From: Pseudosulfitobacter pseudonitzschiae
GTDB lineage: Bacteria; Pseudomonadota; Alphaproteobacteria; Rhodobacterales; Rhodobacteraceae
DNA: 64,000 bases
Direction of reading: 5' to 3'
Assembly (NCBI RefSeq): GCF_002222635.1
Contig: NZ_CP022415.1
Span: 3,100,001-3,164,000, forward strand
Both the position numbers and the translations under genes were made by a program. This document shows, in pieces, positions 1-10,424 of this stretch (its first letter is position 1; every line of letters starts with the position of its first letter). The notes under the pieces were generated by a model that saw only the letters and a program-made list of their open reading frames with translations, was not told the DNA's origin and did not search any database.

Positions 1-39
1 CCTCTCCCCGCCGGAAAATATCCGACCCCTATGCGCTTA

Positions 40-1272
40 TCAAAGCGATCTTAATACAGTGTTGAAGTGATCGGACCAGTCCGGCGCCTGAAAAGCTAGC
101 TTTTTCCGAACCTGTGGCCCTGCTCCAGCCATTATTTTTATCGTGTTTTCCCACAGATACCGATCATCGACTGGCGCGTAAACGGGAATATTTCCAAGGA
201 TTTCTCGAATTACCGCCAAATCATTCGCGAGCACTGGCACCCCCAGGGCTGCGGCCTCAACCGGAGGCAGGCCATAGCCTTCGGCGAAGCTGGGAAACAA
301 GAGTCCGCACGATCCGGCCATAAGGGCCGCAACAGCGCCGTCCGACAGGCCCGCGCGCTCAATCACCTTGCCGTCAGTACGGGCATCCAGACGGGCAAAT
401 ACTGCTTCGTTGTTCCAGCCCCGCGCTCCGCAAATCAACAGCGTCGGGGCATCGGCACCCATCGCGTCCCACAAGTCCAACAGCAGCGCGTGGTTCTTGC
501 GTGGCTCAATAGTACCGACGCTGATGAAATACGGCGCAGGGGGCAACAGATCGGCAGGCACCAGATCGGGCTGTGGGGTGGTCAGGTCTGTTCCCAGATG
601 GGCGACAATACCTTCAGGCACAGCCCCCCACTGTGCCATCACCCGCGCCGCCCGCTCCAGCGTATCGGCGGAATTGCAGATAATCACATCGGCACAGGCC
701 TGCATACGCCGCATCTTGGCACGAAAAGGCTCAATCGTCTCGACGCGCTGATACTGCGGAAAGTCCAACGGGATCACGTCGTGAACAAAAACCGCTGTGC
801 GCCCGCCCATGCCTGCTGCTGCGCGCAGCACGCGGTCGGTCAGGTTGGAGTGGCCTGTGTTCAGATAATTGGTGCCTTGCGGCAGGTGCCTGCGCAGCAT
901 CGCAGCCAGCCCGCGCGGCAGCGTCCGTGCAACCGACAACCTGCGCGCATCGGCAAGCGCCACCCGTTGCACATCTGTCAGCCCCTGCGTCAAACGCGAC
1001 AGCAGGCCGGGAGCAGACCAAGCCACTGCGCCGTCCAGCCGTTGTGCCAGCGCCAACATTCCCCCGCGATCCAACAGCAAATACCCCAGCGGCGTACGCA
1101 CCAACGCAAAGGCAGGCACATCATCACCCACCAACCTGCGCAAATAGGCCATCTCGACACGATCCACACCCGTCAAAACACGCCCGGCCCGACGCACAAG
1201 TCGCGTCAGATCCAGCAGGCGCGCTGGCGGGTTATTTGTCAAAGTGCCCAGTTTGGTGCCATCTCCATGCAT
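40..1272 (-). CDS. Glycosyltransferase family 4 (GT-B fold)
   Basis: This 410-residue cytoplasmic or membrane-associated enzyme probably transfers a sugar from a nucleotide-sugar donor onto an envelope polysaccharide. The C-terminal half carries the GT4 donor-binding signatures: a GTIEPRKN segment near residue 253 and EGYGLPPVEA near residue 330, the E-x7-E type motif. The N-terminal half has the HDVIPLDFP segment common in bacterial mannosyl/rhamnosyl-type transferases. Its start lies inside the 3' end of galE (41-nt overlap), so it is likely co-transcribed with galU-galE. The acceptor and sugar cannot be read from the sequence. Confidence 0.85.
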   Translation of the reverse strand: MHGDGTKLGTLTNNPPARLLDLTRLVRRAGRVLTGVDRVEMAYLRRLVGDDVPAFALVRTPLGYLLLDRGGMLALAQRLDGAVAWSAPGLLSRLTQGLTDVQRVALADARRLSVARTLPRGLAAMLRRHLPQGTNYLNTGHSNLTDRVLRAAAGMGGRTAVFVHDVIPLDFPQYQRVETIEPFRAKMRRMQACADVIICNSADTLERAARVMAQWGAVPEGIVAHLGTDLTTPQPDLVPADLLPPAPYFISVGTIEPRKNHALLLDLWDAMGADAPTLLICGARGWNNEAVFARLDARTDGKVIERAGLSDGAVAALMAGSCGLLFPSFAEGYGLPPVEAAALGVPVLANDLAVIREILGNIPVYAPVDDRYLWENTIKIMAGAGPQVRKKLAFQAPDWSDHFNTVLRSL

Positions 1273-2224
1273 CGGCGATCATGGTGTTCAGATTTGATCG
1301 GTCGGGCTTCCAGCCCAGTTCCGCCTTGGCGCGGGACGAACCCGACACCAGCTTGGTTGCGTCACCCGCACGCCGCGCACCTTCGTTGATCGGCACCGCA
1401 CGGTTGGTTACGGCGCGCGACTGGTCAATAACCTCGCGTACAGAAAAGCCGCAGCCGGTGCCCAGATTGAACACCCGACTGCCTTTGCCATCCTGCAACC
1501 ACTTCAAACCCAGAACATGCGCATCCACCAGATCGCAGACATGCACGTAATCACGGATGCAGGTGCCGTCGGGTGTATCATAATCGGTGCCAAAGATGGT
1601 CAGTGCGTCACGTTTACCGTCGATGGCATCCAGCATCAGCGGGATCAGGTGCGTCTCGGGCTGATGGAATTCGCCTACCTCGCCTTCGGGGTCGGCACCA
1701 GCCACATTGAAATAGCGATAGATCACATGGCGCAACCCGTGCGCCGCCTCAAAGTCGCGCAGGATGTCTTCGATGGCACGTTTGGACGCGCCATAGGCGT
1801 TGATCGGATACTGATCACTGTTTTCGTCCAACACCACATTGTCCTGATCGCCGTAGGTGGCGCAGGTAGAGGAGAACACAAAATTCATACAGGCTGCATC
1901 AACTGCCGCCTCGATCAGGTTCAGCGAACCGCCGACATTGTTGCGCCAGTACCGGCCCGGCTGCGACATGCTTTCGCCCACCTGACTAAGGGCGGCAAAG
2001 TGCATGACTGCAACGGGTTCATATTTGGCAAAAACTTCATCCAGCCGCGTCCGGTCAAGCAAGTCGCCCTTTTCAAACGGGCCAAACTTGACCGCATCCT
2101 GCCAACCGGTCACCAGATTGTCGTAGGTGACTGGCACAAAGCCCGCCTTGCGCAGTGCCTTGCAGGCGTGCGCCCCGATATAGCCCGCACCGCCTGTTAC
2201 CAATACGTGATTGTCCAATTGCAC
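1232..2224 (-). CDS. galE: UDP-glucose 4-epimerase
   Basis: It interconverts UDP-glucose and UDP-galactose with tightly bound NAD, supplying galactose units for surface polysaccharide. The protein is an extended short-chain dehydrogenase of 330 residues, the usual GalE size. The Rossmann motif GGAGYIGAH lies at residues 11-19 and the catalytic YGASK (Tyr-x3-Lys) near residue 150, with an SSTCATYG segment upstream supplying the Ser/Thr. The codon at 2224 is GTG; a TTG at 2218 has better spacing from the GGGGG upstream, so the start is uncertain by two codons. It lies 12 nt downstream of galU, so the two form an operon. Confidence 0.93.
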   Translation of the reverse strand: MQLDNHVLVTGGAGYIGAHACKALRKAGFVPVTYDNLVTGWQDAVKFGPFEKGDLLDRTRLDEVFAKYEPVAVMHFAALSQVGESMSQPGRYWRNNVGGSLNLIEAAVDAACMNFVFSSTCATYGDQDNVVLDENSDQYPINAYGASKRAIEDILRDFEAAHGLRHVIYRYFNVAGADPEGEVGEFHQPETHLIPLMLDAIDGKRDALTIFGTDYDTPDGTCIRDYVHVCDLVDAHVLGLKWLQDGKGSRVFNLGTGCGFSVREVIDQSRAVTNRAVPINEGARRAGDATKLVSGSSRAKAELGWKPDRSNLNTMIADAWRWHQTGHFDK

Positions 2225-2236
2225 CCCCGGCCCGCG

Positions 2237-3130
2237 TTATTCTGCGGCCTTATCCATGTTCACAATGTCACGGATGTACGCATAAAGATCATCCCGCAAT
2301 TCCTCACGCGCCAGACCAAAGGAAACCGTGGCCTGAAGGAAGCCGGACTTGGACCCACAGTCAAAGCGCTGCCCGCGAAAACGGAAACCGTACACAGCCT
2401 TGTCCTGCGAGATTTCGTCCGCAATAGCGTCGGTCAGCTGGATTTCACCACCCGCACCCGATTTGATCCGGTTAAGGTTGGACAGAACGTTCGGGGACAG
2501 GATGTAACGGCCAATAACCGCCAGATTGGACGGGGCGGTTCCGGGCGCAGGTTTTTCGACCATGCTTTTGACCTTGACCAGATCGCCCATGTCTTCGCTG
2601 GTTTCTAGGACCCCATAGGAAGAAGCCTTTTCGGGCGGCACTTCCATTGCGGCAACAATACTGCCACCGGTCTCCTCATAGGCCTCGACCATCTGCTGCA
2701 AGCAGGGCTTTTCGGCGGCGATGACATCGTCGGGCAGGATCACGGCAAAGGGTTCATTACCCACCAGACGGCGCGCGCACCAGACCGCGTGACCAAGACC
2801 CAGCGCCTTGTGCTGGCGGATATAGGCGATGGCGCCCGAATCCATGTTGGTGCCCTTAAGAATTTCCAAAAGCTCGGTTTTGCCTTTTTTGCGCAGCTCT
2901 TGTTCCAACTGGGGCGCGTGGTCAAAGTAATCCTCAAGCGCGCCTTTGCCACGCGAGGTAACAAAAATGAATTCTTTAATACCGGCAGCCCGTGCTTCGT
3001 CGATCGCATATTGGATTAGCGGACGGTCGACCAATGTCATAATTTCTTTTGGAACCGATTTTGTCGCTGGCAAAAAACGTGTGCCCAAACCCGCCACCGG
3101 AAAAATGGCTTTAGTTACTTTTTTTCTCAT
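2237..3130 (-). CDS. galU: UTP-glucose-1-phosphate uridylyltransferase
   Basis: It makes UDP-glucose from UTP and glucose-1-phosphate, the substrate used by the downstream galE. The 297-residue protein has the nucleotidyltransferase signature AGLGTRFLPATK close to the N terminus, PKEIM just after it, and the DRPLIQYAIDEA segment typical of GalU. I start at the ATG at 3130 (MRKKVTKAIF), because the family begins a few residues before the GLGTR loop. An in-frame GTG at 3154 would add eight residues and is less likely. The preceding roughly 145 nt are non-coding and probably hold the promoter of the galU-galE-glycosyltransferase operon. Confidence 0.93.
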   Translation of the reverse strand: MRKKVTKAIFPVAGLGTRFLPATKSVPKEIMTLVDRPLIQYAIDEARAAGIKEFIFVTSRGKGALEDYFDHAPQLEQELRKKGKTELLEILKGTNMDSGAIAYIRQHKALGLGHAVWCARRLVGNEPFAVILPDDVIAAEKPCLQQMVEAYEETGGSIVAAMEVPPEKASSYGVLETSEDMGDLVKVKSMVEKPAPGTAPSNLAVIGRYILSPNVLSNLNRIKSGAGGEIQLTDAIADEISQDKAVYGFRFRGQRFDCGSKSGFLQATVSFGLAREELRDDLYAYIRDIVNMDKAAE

Positions 3131-3276
3131 ACTTAGTTCCCATAATGTTCGCACAGGCTGGCGTCGGTTGAAGTAACATAACAGATACGAGAATTGCGCC
3201 GTTAACCCAGCCTCGCCTTATGTCCGCCCTGTGCAATTGACCAGCTATTCAAATTCTGCACGAATTCCCACCTCTT

Positions 3277-4509
3277 TTAAACAGCTCCACCGCGAATTGC
3301 CGCAATTCTCGAAACTTCTGCGGAGAACCGCTTAGCAAAGCGCCACGGGCGCAACGCGGACTGGTTGCGATCGCTTTTTCCGAACAGGCCTCCGCACTGT
3401 TCCCAATATCCGTCCGGATGAAAACATGCCTGATGATACAACGCCGTATGTGTCAAAATGATCAAGGTGACCACTTGGTTGTCTTTCACCCTACGCACTG
3501 CGTCTGTGCGCGCCTTGGCCGCGCCAAAACTGCGAGTTGCGATGTAGGTCGGTGCCTTCGTCAAAGGTGCGATTCGCTTGAACGGAGCATTGGGCACATC
3601 GGCAACAAAGCCATCGCCCAGTCCCCGTGAAATGCCCTGCCCGTAACCCTGATCCAGCCGTGCGATCAACGTGGTAACGGCGTGAGGTTCGATATGGCCG
3701 CTGACCATCAGACGGATGGCACGCCCACGCTCGGATTTCCGGATAGCGCGCCAGTGATCAAGGCGTTTTTCGCGGGGAATAAATTTACGCTGAAACACGG
3801 CCCAACTGGCCCCGATGTCGAACAGGTCGGTCGGCACACGGTCGGCACGGCGCAGTTTGTTTGCGGCAAAGCCGTGATGCACCTGCGCTCGCGGCACAAT
3901 GGCACAGGCGTGCCCTGCCTTGGCCAGTCGCATGTTCAAATCGGTTTCATCCAGAAAATAGTGATAGGCAGGGTCAAATCCGCCCAACTCCACCAGCACA
4001 TCGCGGCGCACCGCCATATTGGTGCCTTCGGTCTTTGCGGCCCTCTCGGACGTGGGCTGCACCACAACCGGGTCCAGCCCCGAGACAGGCAAATCCATCG
4101 TCTCGCCCGTCGCGTTCAGCGTGCGGCCCTTCCACTGATAGGAAATCCCGTTGCGACCGCGCACGTATCCGCCCGCAACCACGACACCACCCTGCTGCAT
4201 CGCCTGTGTCAGATGGGTCAGCCACGTAGGTTCCGGCACCGCATCGTCATCGACAAAGGCCACGATGTCGCCCGCTGCGGCCGAAATACCCACATTGCGC
4301 GCCGCCGATATATTCGCCTCGTCAAACCCAATAATCTTGATCTGTTTGGCAAATGGCAGCGCTTCCGCCGCTGCAACGCCTGCGGGGTCTGCCACCACCA
4401 CAATCTCGAACGGATCATAGTGCAGTTGCATACATCCCGTCAGACATAGGCTTAGCGCATCCGGTCGACCGCGGCTAACAATAACCACGCTGACCGGCAG
4501 TTGGGTCAT
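3277..4509 (-). CDS. Glycosyltransferase family 2 (GT-A fold)
   Basis: This 410-residue protein begins with the GT2 nucleotide-binding strand (VVIVSRGRPDALSL) and has a metal-binding acidic cluster, AFVDDDAVPEP, near residue 88. A GxxxxxDETDLNMR-like segment, seen in inverting GT2 enzymes, follows near residue 188. It therefore likely adds a sugar to LPS or capsule. The start codon overlaps the stop of kdsB by 4 nt (ATGA), giving a tight cysQ-kdsB-GT2 operon on the minus strand. Linkage to KdsB suggests a role in a Kdo-containing glycan, but the donor is unknown. The C-terminal third (after about residue 290) is not recognised. Confidence 0.85.
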   Translation of the reverse strand: MTQLPVSVVIVSRGRPDALSLCLTGCMQLHYDPFEIVVVADPAGVAAAEALPFAKQIKIIGFDEANISAARNVGISAAAGDIVAFVDDDAVPEPTWLTHLTQAMQQGGVVVAGGYVRGRNGISYQWKGRTLNATGETMDLPVSGLDPVVVQPTSERAAKTEGTNMAVRRDVLVELGGFDPAYHYFLDETDLNMRLAKAGHACAIVPRAQVHHGFAANKLRRADRVPTDLFDIGASWAVFQRKFIPREKRLDHWRAIRKSERGRAIRLMVSGHIEPHAVTTLIARLDQGYGQGISRGLGDGFVADVPNAPFKRIAPLTKAPTYIATRSFGAAKARTDAVRRVKDNQVVTLIILTHTALYHQACFHPDGYWEQCGGLFGKSDRNQSALRPWRFAKRFSAEVSRIAAIRGGAV

Positions 4510-5309
4510 TCCAGACCCATTTCAGCCATCATTTTCTCGATGCGGGGCACGTCTTCGGGGTTGTTCAGCTCCCAGAACTGGCGTCCGCGTGCATCGACTT
4601 CGACACATAAAACCGCGCCGCCACTTTCCATAAAGCGCAACTGCTCCAACCCTTCTAGTTGCTCCAGCGGGCCAACTGTCCAACCGGGATAGGCCGCCAA
4701 CGCCGCCGGGCGATATGCATAGACACCAACGTGGTGAAACACCGGTGTCTCGGCAGCATCATCCGCGAAACTCGTGCCAATATAGGGGATCACTTCCTTG
4801 CTGAAGTACAGCGCCTTGCGGTTGCCGTCGAAAACCGCAGTAGTGCCACCAACGCGGCCCGCTTTGCGATCCACCAAAAAGCCGTTCAACGTCGCACCGT
4901 CACAGCGCAAAACCGGCGTAGCGATGTCGGCATCCTGCGAGGCCTGCATTGCCTCGATCAGCGCCTCAACGAACCAGGACGGCGTCAGGGGCGCATCGCC
5001 TTGAAGGTTCACAACCACATCATAGCCACCGCCCAAAACCGCATGCGCCTCGGCGCAGCGTTCGGTGCCATTGGCGCATTCGGGCGCTGTCATCACGACC
5101 TCGGCCCCGAAAGCCTGCGCAGTTTGCGCGATCCGGTCATCATCCGTGGCCACAACCACGCGGTCCACACCTTGCACCGACATGGCTGCGCGCCAGCTGC
5201 GTTCGATTAACGTGGACGCAACGCCGCTGGCCCCTGTCAGCGCCACCAAAGGCTTGCCGGGGTAGCGGGTCGAAGCGTAGCGGGCAGGGATGACAACCAG
5301 AACCGACAT
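4506..5309 (-). CDS. kdsB: 3-deoxy-manno-octulosonate cytidylyltransferase
   Basis: It activates Kdo as CMP-Kdo from CTP for lipid A-core or capsule linkage synthesis in the cytoplasm. The N terminus reads VVIPARYASTRYPGKPL, the P-A-R-x-x-S-x-R-x-P-G-K CTP-binding signature of the family. NLQGDAPL near residue 105 matches the conserved acidic metal site (NVQGDEP in most enzymes; Ala replaces Glu here). Length is 267 residues against about 250 usually. It overlaps cysQ by 1 nt upstream and the GT2 gene by 4 nt downstream. Confidence 0.93.
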   Translation of the reverse strand: MSVLVVIPARYASTRYPGKPLVALTGASGVASTLIERSWRAAMSVQGVDRVVVATDDDRIAQTAQAFGAEVVMTAPECANGTERCAEAHAVLGGGYDVVVNLQGDAPLTPSWFVEALIEAMQASQDADIATPVLRCDGATLNGFLVDRKAGRVGGTTAVFDGNRKALYFSKEVIPYIGTSFADDAAETPVFHHVGVYAYRPAALAAYPGWTVGPLEQLEGLEQLRFMESGGAVLCVEVDARGRQFWELNNPEDVPRIEKMMAEMGLE

Positions 5310-6106
5310 CAGGCGGACTTCAACGCCACTGTAGGCGAGTAGGCGATAAAGAACGGGTTTTCATAGCCGTCTTTGCCATAGGTCAGATCGCTGTGGTCAT
5401 CAAAGCGCACAACCTTGCCGCCCGCGCCCAAAAGAACGGCGTGTCCTGCGGCGGTGTCCCACTCCATCGTGCGGCCCAGACGGGGATACAAGTCTGCTTC
5501 GCCTGTGGCGATCAGGCAGAATTTCAGCGACGAACCGGCAGAAGTCATGTCTTTGACAGCGTATTTGTTGATGTACTCGTCGGTTGCCTGATCGCGGTGC
5601 GATTTCGAAGCCACAATCATCAGCGCATCATTGTCCGGCTTGGATACGGTCAGGGGCGTCAACGAACCTATAAGATCTTTTTGAAAGGGGCCTGCTTCTT
5701 CAACAGCCTGGCCATTGGCCTGCGTAAAGAACATCCGATTCTTGGCAGGGGCATAAACCACGCCGCGTGTCGGCTTGCCGCCTTCGATCAATGCAATGTT
5801 CACAGTAAAATCGCCGCGACGGTGGACAAACTCCTTGGTGCCATCCAGCGGATCGACAATCAGAAATGTGTCGCCCGAGGTGTCATGAGTGGCCGATTGC
5901 TCCTCGGTCACCAGCATCACGTCGGGAAAGGTTTCGCGCAAACCGTCCGAGATGATCGCATCGGCAGCTTCATCGGCGGCGGTTACGGGGCTGTTGTCCG
6001 ACTTGGTTTTCACCTCGAAATCGTCAGCCTCGTAAATCTCCATGATCTTGTCGCCCGCCTCAAGCGCCAGCCTGCGCATCAATGGCACCAATGTCTCGTA
6101 GTTCAT
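5309..6106 (-). CDS. cysQ: 3'(2'),5'-bisphosphate nucleotidase
   Basis: It is an inositol-monophosphatase superfamily enzyme that hydrolyses 3'-phosphoadenosine 5'-phosphate, a by-product of sulfate assimilation and sulfotransfer. The 265-residue protein has the metal-binding motif DPLDGTKEF near residue 84 with VTEEQSA just upstream (Glu ligand), and WDTAAGHAVL near residue 220, the second family signature. It is the first gene of a minus-strand cysQ-kdsB-GT2 operon, and its start codon faces the divergent permease gene. Placement among polysaccharide genes could reflect sulfated-glycan chemistry, but that is inference. Confidence 0.9.
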   Translation of the reverse strand: MNYETLVPLMRRLALEAGDKIMEIYEADDFEVKTKSDNSPVTAADEAADAIISDGLRETFPDVMLVTEEQSATHDTSGDTFLIVDPLDGTKEFVHRRGDFTVNIALIEGGKPTRGVVYAPAKNRMFFTQANGQAVEEAGPFQKDLIGSLTPLTVSKPDNDALMIVASKSHRDQATDEYINKYAVKDMTSAGSSLKFCLIATGEADLYPRLGRTMEWDTAAGHAVLLGAGGKVVRFDDHSDLTYGKDGYENPFFIAYSPTVALKSA

Positions 6107-6224
6107 GAAATTGTTCCCTTGCTCGGCCCAGATTGAAATGCGTGCGGTATCACCTTATGGTGTGGAGGTAACGGAACGGCAAGAATTCCCTGCGACTTTT
6201 GCACCATCAGAGGCACAACGGCAC

Positions 6225-7049
6225 ATGTTCCAATCTACGCGCAAGCCGCAGTCAGGCTTTGGCACAGCGATCCTGATAGCCGAACTGGTTTATCATTCGA
6301 TTGTGCGAAACGTCCGCAAGACGCACAACAATGCATTTATGGCCATCGGCATGAACATGCTACAGGCCGTGATCTTTGTGTTGGCCTTCTATGTGATGTT
6401 CTCGGTTCTGGGTTTGCGTGGCTCCGCGCTTCGCGGCGATTTTCTGGTTTACATCATGTCGGGGATCTTCCTTTACATGACCCACACTAAAACGCTGGGC
6501 GCGGTCGTAGGCTCGGAAGGGCCGGCAAGTCCGATGATGCAACACGCGCCGATGAACACGATCATTTCGATTGCATCGGCGGCGCTGGGCACACTGTATA
6601 TCCAGGTGCTGTCGCTGTTCATGATCCTGTTCATCTATCACGTGGCCTTTGTCCCGCTTGAGATCGACAAACCGATTGCCGCCTTTGGCATGTTGCTGCT
6701 GGCATGGTTTACTGGCCTTGCGCTGGGGCTGGTGCTGTTGTCGATCAAACCCTGGTTTCCGAATTTTGTGAGCATTTTCACAACCATCTACCAACGCGCC
6801 AACATGATCGCGTCGGGCAAGATGTTTGTGGCCAATACTCTGCCCAGTTTCATGCTGGCGATGTTTGACTGGAACCCACTGTTTCACTGCATCGATCAGG
6901 CGCGCGGCTTTGCCTTCATCAATTATGCACCGCGCTACAGCAGCATCGAATACCCGATATACGTGGGCATCGTATTGGTGATGATCGGCCTGATGGGCGA
7001 ATTCTACACCCGCCGCCACGCCTCGCTTAGCTGGGGCGCGCGGCGATGA
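6225..7049 (+). CDS. ABC-2 type polysaccharide export permease
   Basis: A KpsM/Wzm-like integral membrane subunit that would export capsular or O-polysaccharide through the inner membrane with an ATP-binding partner. Six hydrophobic segments can be read, for example MLQAVIFVLAFYVMFSVLG, and the amphipathic N-terminal stretch ELVYHSIVRNVRKTHNNAF is typical of the family. I start at the ATG at 6225 (MFQSTRKPQ, 274 residues), which has an AGAGG upstream. The frame is open back to 6105, but that extension lacks family-like sequence. No ATPase (KpsT) or KpsC/S/E/D gene lies in this window. It overlaps the SH3 gene by 4 nt. Confidence 0.82.
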   Translation: MFQSTRKPQSGFGTAILIAELVYHSIVRNVRKTHNNAFMAIGMNMLQAVIFVLAFYVMFSVLGLRGSALRGDFLVYIMSGIFLYMTHTKTLGAVVGSEGPASPMMQHAPMNTIISIASAALGTLYIQVLSLFMILFIYHVAFVPLEIDKPIAAFGMLLLAWFTGLALGLVLLSIKPWFPNFVSIFTTIYQRANMIASGKMFVANTLPSFMLAMFDWNPLFHCIDQARGFAFINYAPRYSSIEYPIYVGIVLVMIGLMGEFYTRRHASLSWGARR

Positions 7050-7648
7050 TGCGGGCGTTGGCCACCGGACTGGCCCTTTTATTTTGGTTGGCACAAGCGT
7101 GCTGGGCCTTTGATCTGCCTGCGCTTTATCGGGTCATCGACGTGGCAGAAGCCGATGTGCTGAACGTCCGCACAGAACCCACAGTTCAAAGCGCCATCAC
7201 AGGAGAGCTTTTGCACAACGAATCCGGTGTCGAGGTCGTGGCCCTTTCGGGCAATGGCAGATGGGGCCGCGTCAATGTTGGCGAAACTTCGGGCTGGGCG
7301 GCGATGCGATTCTTGCAACCTATCAACACTCCAACCCGCCCGCTGCGCGCAGAGTGCTTTGGGACCGAACCATTTTGGAGCCTGTCGCTGGACGCCACCC
7401 ATATCTTTCGCGAACCCCAGAACGGTTCGCTGCCCTACCGAGCCACAGCCGAATTGACCTCGCCGAGTAACACCAACAGCATCGCCATTCTGGGCCATAA
7501 TCCCCAAAGCCGGATGGTTGCGACCGTGGATGCCACCCAATGCTCGGACGGTATGTCGGATCGCGCTTATGGCCTGAGCATCGGGCTGGTGCTGATCGGT
7601 GGCGATGACCCCCGCTATCTAACCGGTTGCTGCTCACTCGCACCCTAA
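7046..7648 (+). CDS. Secreted SH3-domain protein
   Basis: A 200-residue exported protein of unknown role. It has a signal peptide (MMRALATGLALLFWLAQACWA) followed by a bacterial SH3-like module at about residues 30-90, with the characteristic LNVRTEPTVQSAITGEL and RWGRVNVGETSGWAA segments. The second half contains FGTEPFWSLSLD, resembling the C-terminal region of COG3650-type periplasmic proteins, and three late cysteines including a CC pair. It is translationally coupled (ATGA) to the export permease, which suggests envelope work. Its stop overlaps the end of convergent alkB by 4 nt. Confidence 0.75.
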   Translation: MMRALATGLALLFWLAQACWAFDLPALYRVIDVAEADVLNVRTEPTVQSAITGELLHNESGVEVVALSGNGRWGRVNVGETSGWAAMRFLQPINTPTRPLRAECFGTEPFWSLSLDATHIFREPQNGSLPYRATAELTSPSNTNSIAILGHNPQSRMVATVDATQCSDGMSDRAYGLSIGLVLIGGDDPRYLTGCCSLAP

Positions 7649-8247
7649 TCCACTACGCGCAGTGTCAGGTTGATCCGCCCGCCTTTGGGCAGCAATGACC
7701 CCACACCAAATTTGATCCGGTCCACCCCGTGATAGGTCAGCCGCGCAGCGCCGCCCAACACCACTACATCTCCACTTTCCAACCAGATCGATTCGGTTTT
7801 GCCGCCGCGCGTCCGGTTGCCAACGCGAAACAGACCCGGATCGCCCAGCGAAACCGACACCACCGGCCATGAAAAATCAGCTTCGTCGCGATCTTGATGC
7901 AACCCCATGCGTGCGCCTTCGCCATAGTAGTTTATCAGGCAACAATCTGGCTGCCGCTGCAATTCCGTCAACTTTTCCCAAATATTCAGCACCGGTTGCG
8001 GCACCGGCGGCCACGCGCACCCCATCGGGTGCTGCTTGGCATAGCGAAAGCCGCTGCGGTCCGAAAACCAGCCATAGCGCCCCGCCGACGTCATGCGCAC
8101 TGACATTGGTTTACCATACGGCGTGTCAGGCCGGAACAACGGGGCCGCAGCCACCACTTCACGCACCGAACCCAGAACTTCTGCCTGCGCCGCGCGATCC
8201 AGAAAACCTTTGTGAATTTCGACGTCCCGCAGGATCAACTTCGTCAT
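7645..8247 (-). CDS. alkB: Alpha-ketoglutarate-dependent dioxygenase AlkB
   Basis: An Fe(II)/2-oxoglutarate dioxygenase that oxidatively removes methyl groups from 1-methyladenine and 3-methylcytosine in DNA or RNA. The 200-residue protein has the iron ligands HxD in LHQDRDEADF (near residue 116) and a distal His in LTYHGVDRI. The C-terminal RINLTLRVV supplies the 2-oxoglutarate-binding RxNxTxR motif. NYYGEGARMGLHQD matches the family core closely. It appears monocistronic, with the dnaK promoter region directly upstream on the opposite strand. Confidence 0.92.
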   Translation of the reverse strand: MTKLILRDVEIHKGFLDRAAQAEVLGSVREVVAAAPLFRPDTPYGKPMSVRMTSAGRYGWFSDRSGFRYAKQHPMGCAWPPVPQPVLNIWEKLTELQRQPDCCLINYYGEGARMGLHQDRDEADFSWPVVSVSLGDPGLFRVGNRTRGGKTESIWLESGDVVVLGGAARLTYHGVDRIKFGVGSLLPKGGRINLTLRVVD

Positions 8248-8294
8248 ATCCGCACCAAACCATGAAAATTCGCATTAAAGCCACCCCAAGAGCG

Positions 8295-8323
8295 GTTGCA
8301 GCGTGCTTTTGCGCTCCTTATAT
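8295..8323 (+). promoter_or_regulatory. Candidate sigma-32 (RpoH) promoter of dnaK
   Basis: GTTG at 8295-8298, an 18-nt spacer and CTTATAT at 8317-8323 fit the alphaproteobacterial heat-shock consensus (CTTG, 17-18 nt, CYTATNT) except at the first -35 base. It lies about 115 nt before the dnaK start. The match is by eye only. Confidence 0.55.
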
Positions 8324-8336
8324 ACCCTTCGAACCG

Positions 8337-8357
8337 CACGAAGCACTCCGCTTCGTG
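8337..8357 (+). promoter_or_regulatory. Perfect hairpin in the dnaK leader
   Basis: CACGAAGC (8337-8344) and GCTTCGTG (8350-8357) form an 8-bp perfect stem with loop ACTCC, just downstream of the candidate heat-shock promoter. It is not a CIRCE element. It may act in the mRNA leader or as a DNA palindrome; its function is unknown. Confidence 0.45.
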
Positions 8358-8436
8358 ACACATCATTCGGGGCTTGGGTGCCGAAACGGGCCCACGTCTC
8401 GTGTCATCGCCTTGAGTAGAAAAAGGGATCGAAAAT

Positions 8437-10347
<1,911 letters not shown>

Positions 10348-10424
10348 GCACACCTACGGAACCAATCAGTGGGCCGGTCCGATCTCCGGGCCGGCCCTCG
10401 ACGTTCCAGACAAGGACATGACAC

